A stretch of DNA of 64,000 bases, taken from contig JBAIZL010000003.1 in assembly GCA_036971475.1 (NCBI GenBank), positions 55,287,842 to 55,351,841 of the forward strand, in the 5' to 3' direction. A program made the position numbers and the translations under genes. The stretch comes from Prosapia bicincta (lineage: Eukaryota; Arthropoda; Insecta; Hemiptera; Cercopidae). The notes beneath the pieces are model-generated. The model did not search any database. It saw only the letters and a list, made by a program, of their open reading frames with translations, and was not told the origin of the DNA. How positions within the stretch are numbered: position 1 is the stretch's first letter; the number at the start of each line of letters is the position of its first letter. Below, in pieces: positions 58,427 to 64,000 of the stretch.

Positions 58427-59142
58427 CTGTAAAACATAGATATATTGTAACAGTGTTCTGCTCAATTAATAGAAGTAGAAAACAATGAACTTACCGAAAA
58501 TATTGCACTTTACAATAAATTCAAGATTACGACAATCATAACTAATTTAAAAAGTTACATTAAAAGTAGGCTTATATTCGATGGCCATGTCATCATCCTC
58601 AGAGGGTAAAACCGCAATGAAGTAAGAAAACAAAATATAGTAGTTAACTAAGGGTGGTGTAGTAAGAACGGAAGCCCCGCCTACCAAACCTGTCTGTACC
58701 AATCAATCATCGGTTGGTTAAATTAGCCATTTAAATTAGTTTAAATAATATCTATAAACAGAAAAACATTTAGGGGCAGTTTTTGTTGGAGAAGGGGTCC
58801 CCTCGCACTCGGAAAATATTGAGGAAATATGATAGCTTTAGTATAAACTCTAAGGGTCTTCTATCTGCGGGAAATACTTATAGGCCTACTCTGCGACACT
58901 ACACAATCGTTAATTAGCCTCATTTACCATATATTTACAATATAAAACACCTATTTATTACATCGTAAGTACTGTTTAATGATTATAGTATGGTGTTATA
59001 GTGATTAATATAGGTTTGTAAACATATTATACTAATTAATAAGTAGATTTAAATCAGTATTTATTTAACTATTTTATATTTATAGTGTTATTTTATAAAC
59101 ATCGAAATCTTATTGCTGTTCCTGACGACCTGGTTGTTAGTT

Positions 59143-59398
59143 CTTATTACACTTTTGCTATTACTTGCGACCAGACAGTTTGTTAACTAAAAGTTGTTAA
59201 ATTGTTAACTTACAGTTGGAGGAAAAGTTTTTGTCTTACGACTTCTTCAGTCTCGTATTTTTGCCATATTTAAGCGGCAAAAATACGAGGCTGAAGAAGT
59301 CGTAAGACGAAAACGTTTCTTCCAAGTGTAAGTTAACAATTTAACAACCTTTAGTTAACAAAAAGTCTGGTCGCAAGTAATAGCAAACGTGTAATAAG
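59143..59398. repeat. Fold-back element with 123-base arms and hammerhead-like core
   Basis: Arms 59143-59265 and 59276-59398 pair almost completely around a 10-base loop. The right arm has CTGAAGA (59291-59297), A, GTC-GTAA-GAC, GAAA (59309-59312), ACGTTTC. The arms also contain GTTAACAATTTAACAA. It sits in the transporter intron. Confidence 0.9.
59291..59320 (+). ncRNA. Hammerhead-like motif in fold-back
   Basis: CTGAAGA + A + three-pair stem with GTAA tetraloop + GAAA. Both conserved boxes are perfect, and the single extra base before the stem is shared with the other motifs of the window. The mirrored arm carries the same motif on the - strand. Confidence 0.5.
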
Positions 59399-61067
59399 TT
59401 ATTTTATAGTTAAAAGTTTTCACTTATAAGTATTTTTGGGAGGGATTTGAGCCCCCAAACCCCCCTTAAATCCGCCACTGAATTAAAGTTGTCTAGTGCT
59501 AGCTCATGCTTTTATGATATTGTATTGGTAAAAACCTATTTGGTGGGCGGGGCTGCTAACACACTTCTAGGCCGTAGTTTCTTTTGTTTTGTGAATTCTT
59601 TGTAGCTATAACCTCTGATGATATTGGTCTGGTCATTAAATTGTTCATAAGAGTTTAACTTGATTTAACTTTGTAAATTATTCAATACTTGATTATTATT
59701 TTTGTACCGGGGTCAGGGTTTATTGTTGTATTAAATGCATTTTAAACGTTTAACTTTATTAAAACGTTATTCTATATTTCACGTAAATACAGAAAATGCC
59801 TTATAATTGTTTTCTTAATTTTATATGAATTTAATGTCTTGCATAGAAGTGACATAATGTCTATGAATTATAAAATTACACCGTCCTTCATAAGCCTGTA
59901 TTTTACTATACGGAAAATATAATATTATGATAGTGTTGGATCACCTCACAATTGTGTAGTTTAGCACAGTACTCTTGAAAACCTAATTTTTATTTTTAGT
60001 GTTGAAAAATAGAAAGCCTTTTACAGCGCTGTTAAAATTAATTTTCTATAGAGCGTAATTAGTTATTGGATGATTACTAAATTACAGAAAGCTACGATCA
60101 GCCACGCATTCGACCGAAAACTTGAGCGACTGTAGTAGTTTTATAATTACTAACCATGAGTGTTTTCACAGTCATCGTGTTTGTTGGAAAGTATTTATAC
60201 TGATTCAACGCAGCCCCCTACCTCCCGTGTCGCCTACTGCGATCTCTCAAGGCCAAGTGCACGGTTAAATGGTCCTCACTATACACTAGCAATTTTTCAT
60301 GCATTTAAATGCACATTCTTGTGATGTTTTGATACCTATTTCTGCTCTAAGCGACTCACATTGAATGACCATAATCTGAGAAATCCAGAGGTACCTTTAC
60401 CGAATTTCTACCCTTCTCTGTAGTCTGTGGCGAGGGCTATTCTGTTGTTCTAATGTGAGAGGATTTCTTTTAAAATGGATTCTAAAAAACATAAAAATAA
60501 CAGTCGTTGCAACTGTGTATTTTCAAGTGGGCGTAAGCATTAGTGTCACATAAATGTTTATTACCTAGAAACGTATTTACCGCTGTCAGTTTCCTAATTT
60601 CTATTTTACGATCATGAACTTCACTTAACCCAACCACACCGTTTACTCTGGCTGTAAGTGATATACTTTTGCTATTACTAGTTGTCACCTTGTTATCTGC
60701 TTATTATAGTGTTAGAGATCTATGGGGCGTATTTATACTCTGCAGTTTACTGATTTTAACATGCCGAGAGGAATCAAGAATACTATCCGCTTTTCTATTC
60801 GTTCGAGTCGTAGAGAAGCAGTGTGTACTTGTTTGCCAGTGAGGCACGAGGCAAGAATATTCCCCACATGTCAATTGTGTGCAAAAACAATAATTGACTA
60901 TGACGAGGTAGATGAGGTACATAACAGATGCTTTCTTCGAGAAAGCTAACGGTTATCGACGAAACAATCCTAAGGTAACACAATATGTTAAATCTATTTA
61001 TAGTAGGACACATTTATTTACTTGAAAACAAAAGTACATTAAATAACTCTTATGAAATTGAAACTAA

Positions 61068-61100
61068 TGTACGTTTCAGTTAGATAGTAACCATCTTCAG
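61068..61100 (-). ncRNA. Hammerhead-like motif in transporter intron
   Basis: On the - strand CTGAAGA, T, GGTT-ACTATCT-AACT stem, GAAA, CGTAC. Both core boxes intact. Confidence 0.5.
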
Positions 61101-61339
61101 AAGGGAATTAAGTAATATGCTTTTAAAAGAATAAACACACCACACTTTTCCATATGTAATGTGATTTCTAAGCACTGCTTTGTTTCATACACAATATAAT
61201 ATGGCACTTTCCTTCTGGATTTTAGAAAAGATATTTTTAAAAGAAGACCTTTTAACGCAGCGTATTCTACATTATCTCCAACAAAAGGTTTCAAAATATA
61301 ATATCACATGTGCAAAAATCTTCTGCCTTTCCTAGTAAA

Positions 61340-61620
61340 ATCAACTAATCTGTAACTAACGCGTTTCGAATGTCTTCCATCTATCGCAACTGTCTGCATG
61401 CTTTATCTATAGTGCACAGACTGAAACTCGTCTTATATATTAAACGTATTTAATGAGTGGTTGTCATAATTTTATTATTAGATAAACGTGTTTGCTAGGC
61501 GTATTACTTTCAGCTATCTTTATTTACGCTACTGAAGATGGTGATATTAACACTGAAACACGTCTTATATATTCTATGTATTTATTGAGCGGCAGACATC
61601 GTTTTATTATAAAATAGATT
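61340..61620 (+). repeat. Two tandem units with hammerhead-like 3' halves, 132 bp apart
   Basis: CTGAAACTCGTCTTATATAT at 61421 and CTGAAACACGTCTTATATAT at 61553 head two similar stretches (AATGAGTGGTTGTCATAATT and TTGAGCGGCAGACATCGTTT follow). The second unit is preceded by CTGAAGATGGTG...CACT, a complete motif (61532-61564). Tandem pLTR-like arrangement. Confidence 0.6.
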
Positions 61621-61941
61621 TGTAGCTCACAGATTGTTCGCATAGATGGGGGATTTATTTTAATGAGGAAGTGATATACTATAAGAATAAAGACAATTTA
61701 AAAAATAAAAATACATTTTTTTTAAAACGCATTTTTAAATTAATTTTAAAACGTTGGCGTAGGCAGCAAGCAATAAAACTCAGTTTAAAAAAAAGTATCC
61801 TCTTTTTTAAATCACACACCTTATCATCACTGTAAAATATTACACGTGTATTATTTTATACCTTTCATGCTTAAGAGTTGATGATATAATATTTGACGCG
61901 TATGACGTCACAAATAAGCATTGAAAGTTAGCATACATTAC

Positions 61942-62211
61942 CTGAAGAGAGTTGCCTCCACGGAGCGTGACCAGAGCTTTTCTAGCGGCATCGATCCGCT
62001 TTGTCCTCACCAGGAACACCGGGCTCTCGGGGAGTAAGAGGAACGCGAGGAAGCAGGACAACGGCAGGGATATGGCAGTGATGGCAGTCATCCTCCACGA
62101 CAGCAGGCTGCCCAGAGCGTACACTAGGAGAATGCCCAGAGAGTAGGCAGCGCTCTGGGCACTGGAGAACACGCCGCGGAACTTCGGTTCGGACACTTCG
62201 CTGATCAACAC
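61942..62211 (-). CDS. MFS sugar/trehalose transporter, penultimate exon (TM5-TM6)
   Basis: Exactly 90 codons, phase 0 at both ends, between GGTTACAG and CAG|GTAATG. It begins VLISEVSEPKFRGVFSSAQ, the conserved acidic/RG loop before TM5, continues through two hydrophobic segments, and ends with LLPESPVFLVRTKR, the PESPxxL motif that follows TM6 in sugar porters, plus the start of the central cytoplasmic loop. It joins directly to the exon at 58426. TM1-TM4 are not in the window, so the gene continues past the right edge. Confidence 0.93.
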
Positions 62212-62499
62212 CTGTAACCAAAAATGTTTATTCGGATTACAAACATTACAAAATGTATAAATATTCTTGTCTTGAAGCACTTTCCCTTCATATGTGGAAA
62301 TTACAAGTAGCAAATATGACATCCAAATATGAAGTTGGCACTGTTTCAAAAGACGATTTATCCAAGTGAGATATAGAACTAAGTAAAAATCCCGTCATTT
62401 GTAACCTTTCATTGTAAAAATTAACAACAAGAACACACCTTGTACAATTGGTTCCAACTGAAGTGTTGTATTCTTAGGAAGGTTCAAATTTCTCTTGAT
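62212..62499. other. Start of the next transporter intron
   Basis: The acceptor GGTTACAG precedes the exon at 62211. No further exon was found before the satellite. Confidence 0.5.
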
Positions 62500-64000
62500 A
62501 ATGGTGACACCGACGATTCTGATTATGGAGCGGGCTGTATGTGTCAATATTGTCTCTGTGGTAAAAGTGTGTGTGGTAGTGTGGTGTATGTGTAGAAATA
62601 TATTTTTGGGTGACAGTGCTGTATGTGTGACGATGCTGAATGTGGAACAGGCTGTGTAGGGCAGCATTGTCTCTGTGGTAAAAGTGTGTGTGGTGGTGTG
62701 TTGTATGTGTAGAAATATATTTTTGGGTGACAGTGCTGTATGTGTGACGATGGTGAAGGTGGAACCGGATGTGTAGGGCAGCATTGTCTCTGTGGTGAAA
62801 ATATGTGTGGTGGTGTGGTGTATGTGTAGAAATATATTTTTGGGTGACAGTCCTGTATGTGTAACGATGCTGAATGTGGAACAGGCTGTGTAGGGCAGCA
62901 TTGTTTCTGCGGTGAAAATATGTGTGGTGGTGTGGTGCATGTGTAGAAATATATTTTTGGGTGACAGTCCTGTATGTGTGACGATGCTGAATGTGGAACA
63001 GGCTGTGTAGGACAGCATTGTTTCTGCGGTGAAAATATGTGTGGTGGTGTGGTGTATGTGTAGAAATATATTTTTGGGTGACAGTGCTGTATGTGTGACG
63101 ATGGTGAATGTGGAACAGGCTGTGTAGGGCAGCATTGTTTCTGCGGTGAAAATATGTGTGGTGGTGTGGTGTATGTGTAGAAATATATTTTTGGGTGACA
63201 GTCCTGTATGTGTGACGATGCTGAATGTGGAACAGGCTGTGTAGGGCAGCATTGTTTCTGCGGTGAAAATATGTGTGGTGGTGTGGTGTATGTGTTGAAA
63301 TATATTTTTGGGTGACAGTGCTGTATGTTTGTCGATGCTGAATGTGGGTCAGGGTGTGTAGGGCAGCATTGTCTCTGTGGTGAAAATGTGTGGTGGTGTG
63401 GTGTATGTATGGAATTATATTTTTGGGTGACAGTGCTTTATGTTTGTCGATGCTGAATGTGGGTCAGGGTGTGTAGGGCAGCATTGTCTCTGTGGTGAAA
63501 ATGTGTGGTGGTGTGGTGTATGTATGGAATTATATTTTTGGGTGACAGTGCTGTATGTGTGACGATGGTGAATGTGGAACAGGCTGTGTAGGGCAGCATT
63601 GTCTCTGTGGTGAAAATATGTGTGGTGGTGTGGTGTATGTGTTGAAATATATTTTTGGGTGACAGTCCTGTATGTGTGACGATTCTGAATGTGGAACAGG
63701 CTGTGTAGGACAGCATTGTTTCTGCGGTGAAAATGTGTGGGGGTGTGGTGTATGTATGGAAATATATTTTTGGGTGACAGTGCTGTATGTGTAACGGCGG
63801 TGAATGTGAAACAGGCTGTGTAGGACAGCATTGTCTCTGTGGTGAAAATGTGTGGTGGTGTGGTGTATGTATGGAATTATATTTTTGGGTGACAGTGCTG
63901 TATGTTTGTCGATGCTGAATGTGGGTCAGGGTGTGTAGGGCAGCATTGTCTCTGTGGTGAAAATGTGTGGTGGTGTGGCGTATGTATGGAATTATATTTT
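62500..64000. repeat. 117-bp satellite, about 13 copies, running off the window
   Basis: The anchor TATATTTTTGGGTGACAG recurs mostly every 117 bp (one step of 114, and one near 116). The unit contains GGTGGTGTGGTGTATGTGT and CAGGCTGTGTAGGGCAGCAT. Because 117 is divisible by three, a 285-codon - strand frame stays open with a 39-residue repeat; it lies in a transporter intron and has no splice or start evidence. Confidence 0.95.

Larger units (their letters stand above)
58427..61941 (-). other. Intron of the sugar transporter (3.5 kb)
   Basis: Holds a near-perfect fold-back (59143-59398), a GGGGGG-rich inverted-repeat end near 59440-59480 that resembles a DNA-transposon terminus, and three hammerhead-like repeat units between 61040 and 61620. 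A short open stretch at 60722-60949 has scattered Cys and Arg residues but no recognised match. The rest is AT-rich and unassigned. Confidence 0.6.

Noticed and set aside
60722..60949. 75-codon frame with CxxC-like spacing
   Set aside because: No family match, no splice pattern and located in a transporter intron; insufficient support for a gene.
62395..63252. 285-codon - strand frame with a 39-residue repeat
   Set aside because: It is the translation of the 117-bp satellite, kept open because the unit length is divisible by three; it lies in a transporter intron and has no splice or start evidence.

Overview
The window looks like nuclear DNA of an insect. It is AT-rich, has spliced genes with kilobase introns and GT-AG junctions, and is crowded with insect-type transposon relics. 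The order is not determinable by eye; a hemipteran or another large-genome insect is a guess. Three host genes are supported. (1) A complete enolase gene on the + strand has eight coding exons from 7755 to 32471 that join into 433 codons with every catalytic residue present. (2) A 2110-codon uninterrupted reading frame on the - strand (49997 to 43665) encodes an unrecognised protein. It has a Lys/Arg/Asp-rich low-complexity block, a putative coiled coil and 25 tandem LTPxxV repeats in a strict nested order. (3) The last two exons of a sugar/trehalose-type MFS transporter lie on the - strand (62211-61942 and 58426-57608); its first exons lie beyond the right edge.

Layout: 1-7700 is upstream sequence with a Penelope-like (PLE) relic, a mariner transposase relic and two fold-back elements. 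7721-33320 is enolase. Its introns hold two TTAA-flanked piggyBac-like families, a PIF/Harbinger derivative, a Helitron, hAT, Tigger/pogo and LINE relics, a tRNA-derived SINE and two minisatellites. 33370-43360 is a transposon-rich spacer ending in a 2.2-kb Tigger/jerky pseudo-element. 43619-49997 is the large repeat gene. 50000-57300 is a second transposon cluster (Helitron, SINE, fold-backs, PLE, Harbinger) ending in a five-copy 165-bp satellite. 57608-64000 is the transporter, with a perfectly mirrored fold-back in one intron and a 117-bp satellite running off the right edge in the next.

The three host genes show no sign of acting together: one is glycolytic, one is a membrane transporter, one is unknown. 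The two most notable observations are the hierarchical repeat protein, and a dispersed set of fold-back elements sharing a hammerhead-ribozyme-like core (CTGAWGA, one base, a stem, GAAA). In two places similar motifs lie near PLE GIY-YIG endonuclease remnants. All assignments come from reading the sequence; no database search was run.
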